Shown here: positions 45,833-53,381 of the stretch, piece after piece
Position numbering within the stretch: position 1 is the stretch's first letter
Layout: each line of letters starts with the position of its first letter
Assembly: GCA_965656935.1 (NCBI GenBank)
Contig: CBFHMG010000012.1
Coordinates: 4,975-68,974 of the forward strand
DNA from: M30B80 sp965656935
Lineage (GTDB): Bacteria > Pseudomonadota > Alphaproteobacteria > Rhodobacterales > Rhodobacteraceae
Length of the DNA: 64,000 nt
Direction of reading: 5' to 3'
Made by a program: the position numbers and the translations under genes
The notes under the pieces: generated by a model
Database searches by the model: none
Told to the model about the DNA's origin: nothing
What the model saw: only the letters and a program-made list of their open reading frames with translations

Positions 45833-46963
45833 ATGGCTGATCTGAAGCTGACGGATGTCGAGAAATCCTATGGCAATGTGCGGGTCTTGAGGGATATCAA
45901 TCTCGACATTCAAACGGGCGAGCTGATCGTCTTTGTCGGCCCCTCGGGCTGCGGCAAATCCACCCTTTTGCGGATGATCGCGGGGCTGGAAAAGATCACG
46001 GGCGGCGAGTTGGAGATTGATGGCACCGTTGTCAATGATGTGCCCCCGTCCGAGCGCGGCATTGCCATGGTCTTCCAATCCTATGCGCTCTATCCGCATA
46101 TGACGGTCTATGACAATATGGCCTTCGCGCTGAAAATCGCGGGCTTCAACAAAGCCGAGATCGACGAGAAAGTCCGCGCAGCCGCCGATAAACTGCAACT
46201 GACCAATTTCCTTGATCGCCTTCCCAAAGCGCTTTCAGGCGGGCAGCGGCAGCGGGTGGCGATTGGCCGCTCGATTGTGCGCGACCCCAAGGTCTATCTC
46301 TTTGACGAGCCGCTCTCCAACCTTGATGCCGCCTTGCGTGTGGCCACGCGGATCGAGATCGCGCAGCTCAAGGAACAAATGCCCGAGACGACGATGGTCT
46401 ATGTGACCCATGATCAGGTCGAGGCGATGACATTGGCCAGCCGCATCGTGGTTCTGGCAGGGGGCGGCGTTGCGCAGGTCGGCGCGCCGCTGGAGCTGTA
46501 TGAGCGCCCCAATTCCACCTTCGTGGCGCAATTCATCGGCTCGCCTGCGATGAACCTGATGGCAGGCGAGATCACGGGCACGGGCAAAGTGACCAAACTC
46601 AAGCTCGATCAGGGGGGCGGCACGATCACCTCGAATTACCCGTCCAAGCCCGAGGATAAGGGCGCGCGCGTGCAAATCGGCATCCGCCCTGAGGATATGC
46701 ACGCCACCGAGGAAAAGGACTTCGCCTTCAAAGGGAAAGTGAAAATCACCGAGGCCTTGGGCGAGGTCACGCTTTTGTATTTCGAGCAGGCCGAGGGGCA
46801 GGAGACCCCCGTGATCGGCAAACTGGCGGGCATCCATGCAGGTCTGCGCGGCAATGAGGTGAAACTCTCGGCCACGCCTGACAAGGTGCATGTGTTCAAG
46901 GACGGGATTTCCCTGCTGTTCCGCGACGAGAAGGTCTTTTTACCAGGCGTCCAGCCGCATTGA
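45833..46963 (+). CDS. aglK: Alpha-glucoside ABC transporter, ATP-binding protein
   Basis: The 376-residue ATPase of the MalK/UgpC family powering AglFG. Walker A is GPSGCGKST (residues 36-44), the signature ALSGGQRQRVAIG is near residue 133, Walker B VYLFDEPLSNLD is near residue 154, and a C-terminal regulatory OB-type domain (IGIRPEDMHATEE) follows. Shine-Dalgarno AGAGGAGAGG is upstream of ATG 45833. Last gene of the agl operon; an intrinsic terminator follows. Confidence 0.93.
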   Translation: MADLKLTDVEKSYGNVRVLRDINLDIQTGELIVFVGPSGCGKSTLLRMIAGLEKITGGELEIDGTVVNDVPPSERGIAMVFQSYALYPHMTVYDNMAFALKIAGFNKAEIDEKVRAAADKLQLTNFLDRLPKALSGGQRQRVAIGRSIVRDPKVYLFDEPLSNLDAALRVATRIEIAQLKEQMPETTMVYVTHDQVEAMTLASRIVVLAGGGVAQVGAPLELYERPNSTFVAQFIGSPAMNLMAGEITGTGKVTKLKLDQGGGTITSNYPSKPEDKGARVQIGIRPEDMHATEEKDFAFKGKVKITEALGEVTLLYFEQAEGQETPVIGKLAGIHAGLRGNEVKLSATPDKVHVFKDGISLLFRDEKVFLPGVQPH

Positions 46964-47002
46964 GACGGGCTGGCCCGAGCGCAGATGAGAGATGAAAACG
47001 GG

Positions 47003-47027
47003 CCCCGCTTTGCGGGGTTTGTTTTTG
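47003..47027 (+). terminator. Intrinsic terminator of the agl operon
   Basis: CCCCGC-TTT-GCGGGG (6-bp GC stem) followed by TTTGTTTTTG, 40 bp after aglK. A good rho-independent terminator. Confidence 0.88.
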
Positions 47028-47049
47028 TTTGGGGGGCGGGGAGTGGAGA

Positions 47050-47125
47050 CGGCCCGAAGCTGCCGTCCATCCATACCTGTCGATGCTGCGGTTGCAACCC
47101 GCTTTCCGGACATCCGCAGCGAATA
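47050..47125 (-). repeat. Dispersed intergenic repeat, copy 1
   Basis: Read on the minus strand, GCTGCGGATGTCCGG...CCGCAGCATCGA...GGCAGCTTCGGGCCG resembles the plus-strand segment at 60081-60162 in order and spacing of its words (GCGAATGTC, CCGCAGCATCGA, CTTTGGGCCG). It lies between the agl terminator and the OLD nuclease island. Similarity judged by eye only. Confidence 0.45.
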
Positions 47126-47196
47126 CGAAATCTCCAAATCCGTGAAGCAACAAGCCGCTAAACTGTCAGTTTGCCGCACCCAGAAATTTGCTCCAT

Positions 47197-49080
47197 TCAG
47201 ATAAGTTTGTCGAAAAGTTCTTTCCAACGTTTCATGTCGTCATCTTCTACATGTCGACTTGTGTTTGAGAGCAACTTGTCCTTAACGCCCAAAGCCAATT
47301 TCACTTTCCAACCTTGCTCCATCTCGAAACCCTCTTTAGCTGCCCAGCTCTTGATTTGTGGAATTATGGGTTTCTTTGGATCGTGAAAGTCTTCAAATTC
47401 CTGTTCTGCACGTCGCTCCATACGGTCAAGGACCTGAATCATTAGACCTGTCGGCATGAGGTCTTCAATTTCAGTGCCCTTGAGATCGAGAAAGAATTCG
47501 TCGGTTTCAACCACACGATCCCTCGCTTCAGAATACAGGTCATCACGCAGAGATTTGATCGCTTGCTTTCCTGCAGCATCACTATCTAGCAGCACCATTG
47601 GAAGCTCGTCGTCGCGGCCAGATAAAATTGAAGCGATAATTTTGGCCGTCTTTGCGCCGCCAGACGGTGGAAATACCAGCTCTGACTTCGGGGCGATTTT
47701 TCTGTTGCCAATCAGAATATTTTTTATCGTAGTAAGATAATGCTGGTCTGATGGGCCTTCAACGATAATTGGCTTACAGCCTAGAAGCAAACTTTCCGCG
47801 ACCGTAAGGTTCAATGCCGAATGAACGGCATAGGTTGCGCCTTTGTCTTTAACCCCTCTTGCACCTCTATTGATGCCAAGATCGCTTGATGCCTCCGTAT
47901 TACCATCCTCACCGACGAACACTTTTCGGACGCGATCAAGGCGATCAGCATCTATCATAAATGGCGAGTGGGTGGTAAAAATGAGTTGATTTGTTTCTGC
48001 AAGATTATTGAAAAACGCTGTCAAATCCCGCTGTGCGAGTGGATGCAACGAATGCCCTGGCTCATCAAGAAGGACGATTGCGTCTTCGTGGGAATCTTCG
48101 GTTTCGTATGTAAAGACCAAGAAAAAGCTCAGGAACCACTGGAGACCAGCGCTTCTATTCTCAAGTTCGATTTCTTCTGGGCGACGCTCATCTGCTACCA
48201 AAATTCGAAAGTAGTTGCCGTCAGCTACCAGACGAAACCGGTAGTTACCTTGTTTCCACCATTCAGAAAAGCTCTTTGTTAGTTTTGAAGACGCCGATTG
48301 GAGCAGCGCTAAGCGCTCGCGTAGTTGCTTGTCGTCCTCTTGTATTTCATCATCGGTCTTGTTGGTAATATTTCCAACCTTTTGCCCATGTTGGTTGACT
48401 TGCTCAACCACTCCGGTTGACCGGGCCAGCTCCAACATCTCCTCAGGACTTAGGCTTACAAGATCAAATAGGACCTTTAGGGTGCGTGCCTTGGCGGCCT
48501 CGCGCTGCCCTAAATCCTCGCGTTCCATATTCTCTACAACGTGCGGCAGGTAGATTTGATCGTCCAGGTTGCCGTAGTTCGAATAGTAAACAAAGCTCGG
48601 AAGCCTGTTGTGGAACCGCTTCCACAAACTTGGCCCTTTGTCTGCTTCTTCATCCTCCGTTTCAGCGGGTTTCGCCAACGCGGGATTATAGGTTCTTAAC
48701 AAATCCACGTCTGGGAAGTCGGAAAGTTCGTATCCGTAACCTCCGTTGAAGTGACGTCGAGCAACTACGGTTGCCCCTTCCTTAACAGCTACGCCATATT
48801 GGTTTGCAATTTGTATTTCAGTTTCGTCCAGCTCAAATTTGCAATAAATGAAACAATGCGAGTTCGCTTCGTTGCGCATTTCCGCATATCGACTGCGCGG
48901 CATGTCATCGAGCAGGCTGATTTCTCCTGCTGCTGTAGGGTTGAATTTCCATAGAGGGAGCAAAAGGTTTGTTTTACCCGCTTCGTTTTCGCCAATGAGG
49001 GCTGTAACGTCAGAAACGTCGAGCCAGCCGCTATCAGTTACGGAACGAAACTTGGTGACGCGAAATTGCTTTAACTTCAT
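47197..49080 (-). CDS. OLD-family ATP-dependent endonuclease (AAA ATPase plus TOPRIM)
   Basis: A 627-residue protein with an SMC/RecF-like ABC ATPase domain and a C-terminal TOPRIM nuclease domain. Walker A is IGENEAGKTNLL (residues 29-40), the ABC-signature-like region RSAGLQWFLSF is near residue 310, Walker B AIVLLDEPGHSLHP near residue 340, and the H-switch FTTHSPFMI near residue 373. TOPRIM residues are IIVEGPSDQHYL (Glu near 441) and VLLDSDAAGKQ (DxD near 499). No UvrD-like helicase adjoins it, so it is a stand-alone (class 1) OLD protein rather than Gabija. Lower GC than its neighbours suggests acquisition by transfer; a phage-defence role is possible but not shown. Confidence 0.85.
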   Translation of the reverse strand: MKLKQFRVTKFRSVTDSGWLDVSDVTALIGENEAGKTNLLLPLWKFNPTAAGEISLLDDMPRSRYAEMRNEANSHCFIYCKFELDETEIQIANQYGVAVKEGATVVARRHFNGGYGYELSDFPDVDLLRTYNPALAKPAETEDEEADKGPSLWKRFHNRLPSFVYYSNYGNLDDQIYLPHVVENMEREDLGQREAAKARTLKVLFDLVSLSPEEMLELARSTGVVEQVNQHGQKVGNITNKTDDEIQEDDKQLRERLALLQSASSKLTKSFSEWWKQGNYRFRLVADGNYFRILVADERRPEEIELENRSAGLQWFLSFFLVFTYETEDSHEDAIVLLDEPGHSLHPLAQRDLTAFFNNLAETNQLIFTTHSPFMIDADRLDRVRKVFVGEDGNTEASSDLGINRGARGVKDKGATYAVHSALNLTVAESLLLGCKPIIVEGPSDQHYLTTIKNILIGNRKIAPKSELVFPPSGGAKTAKIIASILSGRDDELPMVLLDSDAAGKQAIKSLRDDLYSEARDRVVETDEFFLDLKGTEIEDLMPTGLMIQVLDRMERRAEQEFEDFHDPKKPIIPQIKSWAAKEGFEMEQGWKVKLALGVKDKLLSNTSRHVEDDDMKRWKELFDKLI

Positions 49081-49275
49081 GTGACGCCCAATATCTAAAG
49101 TTGAATTGCAAAAATGCTATCTACCATAAAGCCAGAAAACCAACCTAACACAAGGAGCCTTAGCGGTGTGCATACTGCACTATCAGATTTAGTCACTAAT
49201 CTGTGGCCAATGGTAGCTTTTTTGCAGGCTTTGACTAGTTCGCAAATGCAGCGAACTTCCGCTTCCCCACCAACC

Positions 49276-50499
49276 TCACCCCGCATCCACCGCTTCCCTC
49301 GGCATGCGGAACATCAGCAGGCCTCCGATCAGCATCAGCAGCGAGATGCCGAAAAACAGGGGCACGGGCGTGCCGTTGAACATCTGACCGATCAGGGCGC
49401 CTGCCAGTGCGCCTCCGATGGTCGAGATCGCGCCCATCACGGATGACGCCATCCCTGCGATATGGCCCAAAGGCTCCAGCGCCAAGGCGTTCAGATTGCC
49501 GATGGTAAAGCCCGCCGTGGCAAAGAGCGTCACATTCCAGAACACATAGACCCCAAACTCCGCCCCGCCGAGCGCGCCGCTCAGGAAGGCCAGCGCAAGG
49601 GTCAGGCTCAACCCCGCTTGGGCCAGCATCGTCACGCGGATCAGCGGGCGCATGCCAGTATGGATCACCATCTTGCCATTGATCGGCCCTGTGGGCGCCG
49701 AGAGCAGGGCGATCAGGCTGAACCAGAGCGGGAAGCTCTCGCGCAGGCCATAGGTATAGTCGAAAATCTGGTGGATCGAGGAGAGCGAGCCGAATAACCC
49801 GCCGAAAATACAGGTTTGCGCGATGATCGAGAATTGCATCTGGCGATGTGCCAAAGTCTCGCGCAGGCCTGCCCAAAGCGGGGCGATTTGCAGCGGGCGA
49901 CGATCCTCAGGGGCCAGCGTTTCGGGTTGGCGCAGCGAGAGCCAGCCGACCGAGATCACCGAGAAGGCGAGGAAGGCCAGAAAGATCGCGCGCCAGCCAA
50001 AGCCCATGATGATCCAAGCGCCAAGCAGCGGCGCAATCGCGGGCACGATGGTAAAGACCAGCATCGCATAGGAGACGATCTGCGCCATCGCGCGGCCCAC
50101 AAAGAGGTCTCGGGCCATGGCCAGCGAGACCACCCGCGGCCCCGCAGCCCCCAGCCCTTGCAGCACGCGAGCCAGCAAAATCCATTCAAGGCTTTGCGCG
50201 AAATACGCCATCAGCGCGCCCGCCATATAAAGCCCCGCGCCGATCACGATCACCGTCTTTCGCCCCAAAGCATCCGAGAGGGGGCCCGCCAGCATGGTGC
50301 CAAGCCCCATGCCAAGCAGAAAGCTGGTTATGATCAGTTGCGCACGGTTGGGATCATCGGGGGTGAGGCTGTCCACGATATCGGGTAGGGCGGGCAGCAT
50401 CGCGTCGATCGAAAAGGCGATGGTGGCAAACATCAGCCCCATCATGCAGACAAATTCGAATTTCGAGGTGCTGCGGGTCTGCGGCTGAGCGGCGCTCAT
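49276..50499 (-). CDS. Bcr/CflA-type MFS multidrug exporter
   Basis: A 407-residue proton-driven efflux transporter with twelve predicted helices. The Bcr/CflA type is supported by FEFVCMMGLMFATIAFSIDAM (TM1), SIDAMLPALPDI, the loop 2-3 motif GPLSDALGRKTVI (about residues 80-92), and RVLQGLGAAGPRVVS in TM4. ATG 50497-50499 is used; a long upstream extension of the frame overlaps the DsbA gene and is not coding. The start overlaps the stop of the DsbA-like gene (ATGA), so they form a coupled pair. Confidence 0.92.
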   Translation of the reverse strand: MSAAQPQTRSTSKFEFVCMMGLMFATIAFSIDAMLPALPDIVDSLTPDDPNRAQLIITSFLLGMGLGTMLAGPLSDALGRKTVIVIGAGLYMAGALMAYFAQSLEWILLARVLQGLGAAGPRVVSLAMARDLFVGRAMAQIVSYAMLVFTIVPAIAPLLGAWIIMGFGWRAIFLAFLAFSVISVGWLSLRQPETLAPEDRRPLQIAPLWAGLRETLAHRQMQFSIIAQTCIFGGLFGSLSSIHQIFDYTYGLRESFPLWFSLIALLSAPTGPINGKMVIHTGMRPLIRVTMLAQAGLSLTLALAFLSGALGGAEFGVYVFWNVTLFATAGFTIGNLNALALEPLGHIAGMASSVMGAISTIGGALAGALIGQMFNGTPVPLFFGISLLMLIGGLLMFRMPREAVDAG

Positions 50500-51140
50500 G
50501 CTTGGGACCCGAGCTGTTGGGTGATATCCGTGATCACCTCTTCCCAGAAGGACGCGGGCTGCGCGCCTGTGACCACATGCTGGTTGTCGATGATAAAACA
50601 GGGCACGCCCGTGACGCCGCGCGCGCGGGCATGGCGGTCGCGCTCGGCGATTTCCTTGAGATCGGCCTCGCCTTGCAAAAGGGTCTGGGTCATGGCGCCA
50701 TCCAGCCCGACCGAGCCGGCCAGATCCTGCAAGACCTCTGCATCGCCAATATCGCGCCCTTCGATGAAATAGGCTTTGAACAGCGCCACAACCATCGGCG
50801 TCTGGCGCTCTTCCAGCCCTGCCCAATGGATCAGGCGATGCGCATTGATCGTGCTGGGGGTGCGGGTGATGGCATCAAGCTTGAGCGATAGCCCCGCGGC
50901 CTCGGCATGTTCCAGCACGGGGGCATAGGCCGTTACCGCGCCGTCGCGCCCGCCGAATTTGGTTTCGAGATAATCATGCCGATCCATGCCCTCGGGCGGC
51001 ATGTCGGGATTGAGCTGATAGGGATGCCATTCAATCGCAAAGGGATGGTCCGGCTTTTTCTCCATCGCGCGGGCCAGATTGCTCCAGCCGATATAGCACC
51101 ACGGGCAGATCGGATCGGAGAGGATATCAAGCTTGATCAT
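50496..51140 (-). CDS. DsbA family (FrnE-like) oxidoreductase
   Basis: A 214-residue cytoplasmic thioredoxin-fold protein of the DsbA/FrnE type. The redox motif is CPWC at residues 12-15 with a long helical insertion, and the cis-Pro loop is TGVPCFII near residue 180. No signal peptide, unlike periplasmic DsbA. It is translationally coupled to the MFS exporter downstream; a functional link (for example export of a thiol-reactive compound) is only an inference. Confidence 0.92.
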   Translation of the reverse strand: MIKLDILSDPICPWCYIGWSNLARAMEKKPDHPFAIEWHPYQLNPDMPPEGMDRHDYLETKFGGRDGAVTAYAPVLEHAEAAGLSLKLDAITRTPSTINAHRLIHWAGLEERQTPMVVALFKAYFIEGRDIGDAEVLQDLAGSVGLDGAMTQTLLQGEADLKEIAERDRHARARGVTGVPCFIIDNQHVVTGAQPASFWEEVITDITQQLGSQA

Positions 51141-51324
51141 CAGTATTCTTTCAAACGGGATTACGACAGCATTCCGACCGTGTTTGGGTCGTGGATATGC
51201 TGGCGGAGGCGCTTGGCCCTTGCTGGCTTTCAGTGCAGTCCTAACGCGTTGGCGCGGGCCTGTATAGGCCGCAGAGCCTGTGCCGCAGTTGCCAGATTGC
51301 GCCCCTCACGCTACATCGCCCGCT

Positions 51325-51576
51325 ATGAGCAAAGCCAATGAACCGTCCTTGATCCGTCTGGCCCGTGAAAACGGCGAGAGCGCCACGCCCCAGCCCATTG
51401 ATCTGGGCGCAAGGGTGCGCGAATTGCGCAAGGACAGGAACTGGACCTTGGAGCAGGCGGCCAATCATGCGGGGCTTGCGCGCTCGACCCTGTCCAAGAT
51501 CGAGAACGGGCAGATGTCGCCCACCTATGATGCGCTAGGTACCGCGCCCTCTTGCAGTGGAGATAGAACAGTATAG
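51325..51576 (+). pseudogene. Truncated XRE-type transcriptional regulator
   Basis: The frame begins MSKANEPSLIRLA and has a good Xre HTH: LGARVRELRKDRNWTLEQAA then LARSTLSKIENGQMSPTYDA (about residues 30-70). Relatives continue after SPTYDAL with a KLAxGL helix and then a cupin domain. Here the frame changes character after about codon 71 (near position 51537) and stops at 51576 with an unrelated tail (GTAPSCSGDRTV). The 3' half, probably a cupin, is missing from the window. The break coincides with the start of DNA of different composition, so the gene appears disrupted by insertion or rearrangement. Confidence 0.78.
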
Positions 51577-51637
51577 CCAACAATACAAGGGTATATCGCA
51601 ACAGGCTGTGAATTTCTAAGCTGTCAAAGTGTTACCA

Positions 51638-51724
51638 ATGACGTTACCGAGTAAAACACATGCAGAAATCGAACTGCTAACCAAGAGGCTGTACAGGTCT
51701 ATGTGCATCTATGCAACATACTAA
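51638..51724 (+). CDS. Possible 28-residue small protein in the foreign patch
   Basis: ATG 51638 to TAA 51724 encodes a 28-residue peptide beginning MTLPSKTHAEIELLTKRLYR. Amphipathic helix plausible, with no motif. A direct repeat of GTTACC flanks the start. Too short for certainty; listed because the composition looks coding and it lies in DNA without larger genes. Confidence 0.25.
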   Translation: MTLPSKTHAEIELLTKRLYRSMCIYATY

Positions 51725-51768
51725 AAGGATATGGGTGATATGTGTGCGTCGCTGTGAGGGCTACGTAC

Positions 51769-51824
51769 GGTAGCATAAAGGGAACGCTAGGGCTGTGTAA
51801 GGTAGTATAGAGGGAACGTTAGGG
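51769..51824 (+). repeat. 24-bp direct repeat, 32-bp period
   Basis: Unit 1 (51769-51792) begins GGTAGCATAAAGGGAACG and unit 2 (51801-51824) begins GGTAGTATAGAGGGAACG; both end in TAGGG. They match at 21 of 24 positions. The TA-A/G-AGGGAAC core faintly resembles promoters of T7-type single-subunit RNA polymerases (TATAGGGAGA), but this is only a visual similarity. Confidence 0.7.
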
Positions 51825-52023
51825 ATGCATGAGGATACTTGAAGAAACATAAGGACCCCCTCCTACCACCCCCGCCCCCTCAGGTTTCTGCTTGGGAGTA
51901 GGTGTAGGACATCTTAAGTGTCTCGAGGGGGCACGGGGGGAAATCACGCGGAACTCTTTATGAATATTCGTTTACAATTTTTTAATAAATTTTAATAGGC
52001 CTTCAGCTTGGCGGTCGCTCCGA

Positions 52024-52167
52024 TTACAGGTTCTTAAGCTTCCCGTTTCCGGTTGGGCATGTCATCACCTTTTTCTTTTTCCCCTCACACCACTCGACAA
52101 ACTTGTGGAAGGGCTTCAAGATCACCTTCCATTTCTGATAGTCCTTACTCTTCGCCTCTAGGTTCAT
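52024..52167 (-). CDS. Possible 47-residue lysine-rich protein in the foreign patch
   Basis: ATG 52165-52167 to TAA 52024-52026 encodes 47 residues (MNLEAKSKDYQKWKVILKPF then a Lys-rich middle and TGNGKLKNL). It is basic, with two Trp and two Cys. A stop codon (TAG) directly precedes the ATG, closing another short frame whose end reads NDNYEPEMLR. The tandem small frames on one strand are phage-like, but no Shine-Dalgarno sequence is clear. Confidence 0.35.
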   Translation of the reverse strand: MNLEAKSKDYQKWKVILKPFHKFVEWCEGKKKKVMTCPTGNGKLKNL

Positions 52168-52285
52168 CTAACGGAGCATTTCTGGTTCATAGTTATCGTT
52201 GTCTGACGTCAGCGCCTATGGGTCCAAATAGGGTTATTTGCTAAGAGAGGGTTTGTTGCTCATCGTAGCCACGAAGGAGTGGACG

Positions 52286-52651
52286 ATGAGAAAGACAACT
52301 AAGAGCTCTGGCGAGAAGGTCGTCAAAGACATCAAGCGCGCCACGCGCAAGCATTATTCAGCGGAAGAAAAGATCAGGATCGTCCTTGATGGCTTGCGTG
52401 GCGAAGACAGCATCGCTGAGTTGTGCCGCCGTGAGGGCATATCACAGGGCATCTACTACAAATGGTCTAAGGACTTCATGGAAGCCGGTAAGAAGCGGCT
52501 TGCTGGCGATACGGCACGGGCTGCGAACGCGGACGAGGTCAAAGCACTGCGTCGGGAGGCAAAGGATCTAAAAGAGGTGGTCGCGGAGCAAACGCTCGAA
52601 TTGCGTCTTCTCAAAAAAAGCATTCTCGGGGATGGGGGCGACGACGAATGA
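52286..52651 (+). CDS. IS3-family transposase OrfA
   Basis: A 121-residue protein with the HTH_Tnp_1-type helix-turn-helix (YSAEEKIRIVLDGLRGEDSI then ELCRREGISQGIYYKWSKDF, about residues 28-67) and a leucine-zipper-like C-terminal coiled coil (VKALRREAKDLKEVVAEQTL, about residues 84-103). ATG 52286 was chosen; a run of seven A (52613-52619) near its end could permit a -1 shift into orfB, whose frame is open from 52615. The orfB ATG overlaps its stop by 4 bp. Confidence 0.88.
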   Translation: MRKTTKSSGEKVVKDIKRATRKHYSAEEKIRIVLDGLRGEDSIAELCRREGISQGIYYKWSKDFMEAGKKRLAGDTARAANADEVKALRREAKDLKEVVAEQTLELRLLKKSILGDGGDDE

Positions 52652-53269
52652 GGTATCCCGCATCAGAGAAGCTGGAGATCATCCGGCTGGTCGAGGAAAG
52701 TCATCTGTCTGCACGCCAGACATTGGCCAAACTGGGCATTCCGCGCACTACGTTCTACCGCTGGTACGGCNNNNNNNNNNNNNNNNNNNNNNNNNNNNNN
52801 NNNNNNNNNNNNNNNNNNNNNNNNNNNNNNNNNNNNNNNNNNNNNNNNNNNNNNNNNNNNNNNNNNGCGCTGTGATCAGGTGCACGTCGTTCACAAGCCA
52901 CGTCTGCTCAGTGACAACGGCTCTAGCTACGTCTCAGGTGACTTGGCAGACTGGTTGAAGGACAAGGGGATGGAGCACTCTCGCGGCGCGCCATATCATC
53001 CGCAAACGCAAGGCAAGATCGAGCGCTGGCACCAGACCTTAAAGAACCGCATCTTGCTGGAAAACTACTTTCTGCCGGGGGATCTTGAGGCCCAGATCGC
53101 GGCCTTCGTCGACCACTACAATCATCAGCGCTACCACGAGAGCATCAACAACGTCACACCGGCCGACGTCTACTTCGGGCGTGACAAAGCCATTCTGAAA
53201 CAACGTGAAAGGATCAAACGGAAGACACTCGAAACGCGGCGCTTGCATCACCGCCAGCACGCCGCGTAA
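52648..53269 (+). pseudogene. IS3-family transposase OrfB, interrupted by sequence gap
   Basis: The first 41 codons (KLEIIRLVEESHLSARQTLA onward, a second HTH) and the last about 130 codons are present. The C-terminal part has two residues of the DDE triad: Asp in LLSDNGSSYVSG and Glu in HPQTQGKIERWHQTLKNR. The first Asp lies in the missing part. A full OrfB needs well over 100 codons there, but the gap is drawn as 96 N, and the two sides are not in the same frame. So the gap length is not real, and whether the gene is intact cannot be known. Confidence 0.82.
52771..52866. other. Assembly gap of 96 Ns
   Basis: A run of N inside the transposase gene. Repeat elements are typical places for scaffold joins, so sequence continuity across it is not guaranteed. 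Confidence 0.99.
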
Positions 53270-53381
53270 TCAAACCAACCAGATGAGCCAAACTCTCTCT
53301 TAGTTTAGGCCGCCATTGGTTCCATAAACCCTGACGACGGACAGTTGCTCAGGGCAGCGAAATGCCTCGCTTTGCCTGCAC

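Larger units (their letters stand above)
51577..52238. other. Foreign small-ORF patch between broken XRE gene and IS element
   Basis: About 660 bp with no normal-sized gene and with lower GC than the core genome. It contains a 24-bp direct repeat (51769-51824), an A/T-rich tract near 51955-52000, and a long GC stem (GCCCCCTC at 51874-51881 with GAGGGGGC at 51925-51932). Small ORFs include a 28-codon plus-strand ORF (51638-51724) and a lysine-rich 47-codon minus-strand ORF (52024-52167). The features together resemble phage or plasmid DNA, but no family is recognised. Confidence 0.55.
52239..53305 (+). mobile_element. IS3-family insertion sequence (with assembly gap)
   Basis: The element is bounded by imperfect inverted repeats: CTAAGAGAGGGTTTGTTGCT at 52241-52260 and, on the other strand, CTAAGAGAGAGTTTGGCTCA at 53284-53303. 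Inside are overlapping orfA (52286-52651) and orfB (from 52648), the IS3 arrangement. orfB is interrupted by 96 Ns. The exact ends and target-site duplication could not be settled: the left end reads TGCTAAGAG, while the right end does not finish with a clean CA. Confidence 0.85.

Noticed and set aside
46227..46236. A third AAAGCGCTTT inside aglK
   Set aside because: It encodes the codons of the invariant ABC signature lead-in (PKALSGG) in frame, so it is explained by coding sequence. A coincidental operator match cannot be excluded but is not needed.
46940..47227. 95-codon minus-strand ORF across the agl terminator
   Set aside because: It spans an intrinsic terminator and the dispersed repeat, and has no domain; treated as noncoding.
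47197..49080. Gabija or PARIS defence system
   Set aside because: Gabija needs a UvrD-like GajB neighbour and PARIS needs a separate AriB; neither adjoins. Only a stand-alone OLD protein is supported.
49238..49256. GTTCGC-N7-GCGAAC inverted repeat after the MFS gene
   Set aside because: Six-bp stem without a T-tract; too weak to call a terminator or operator. The GTTC words also suggested LexA, but the spacing and orientation (inverted, not direct GTTC-N7-GTTC) do not match.
49095..49286. 63-codon minus-strand ORF between the OLD and MFS genes
   Set aside because: It overlaps the MFS 3' end, has no recognisable domain and no clear ribosome binding site.
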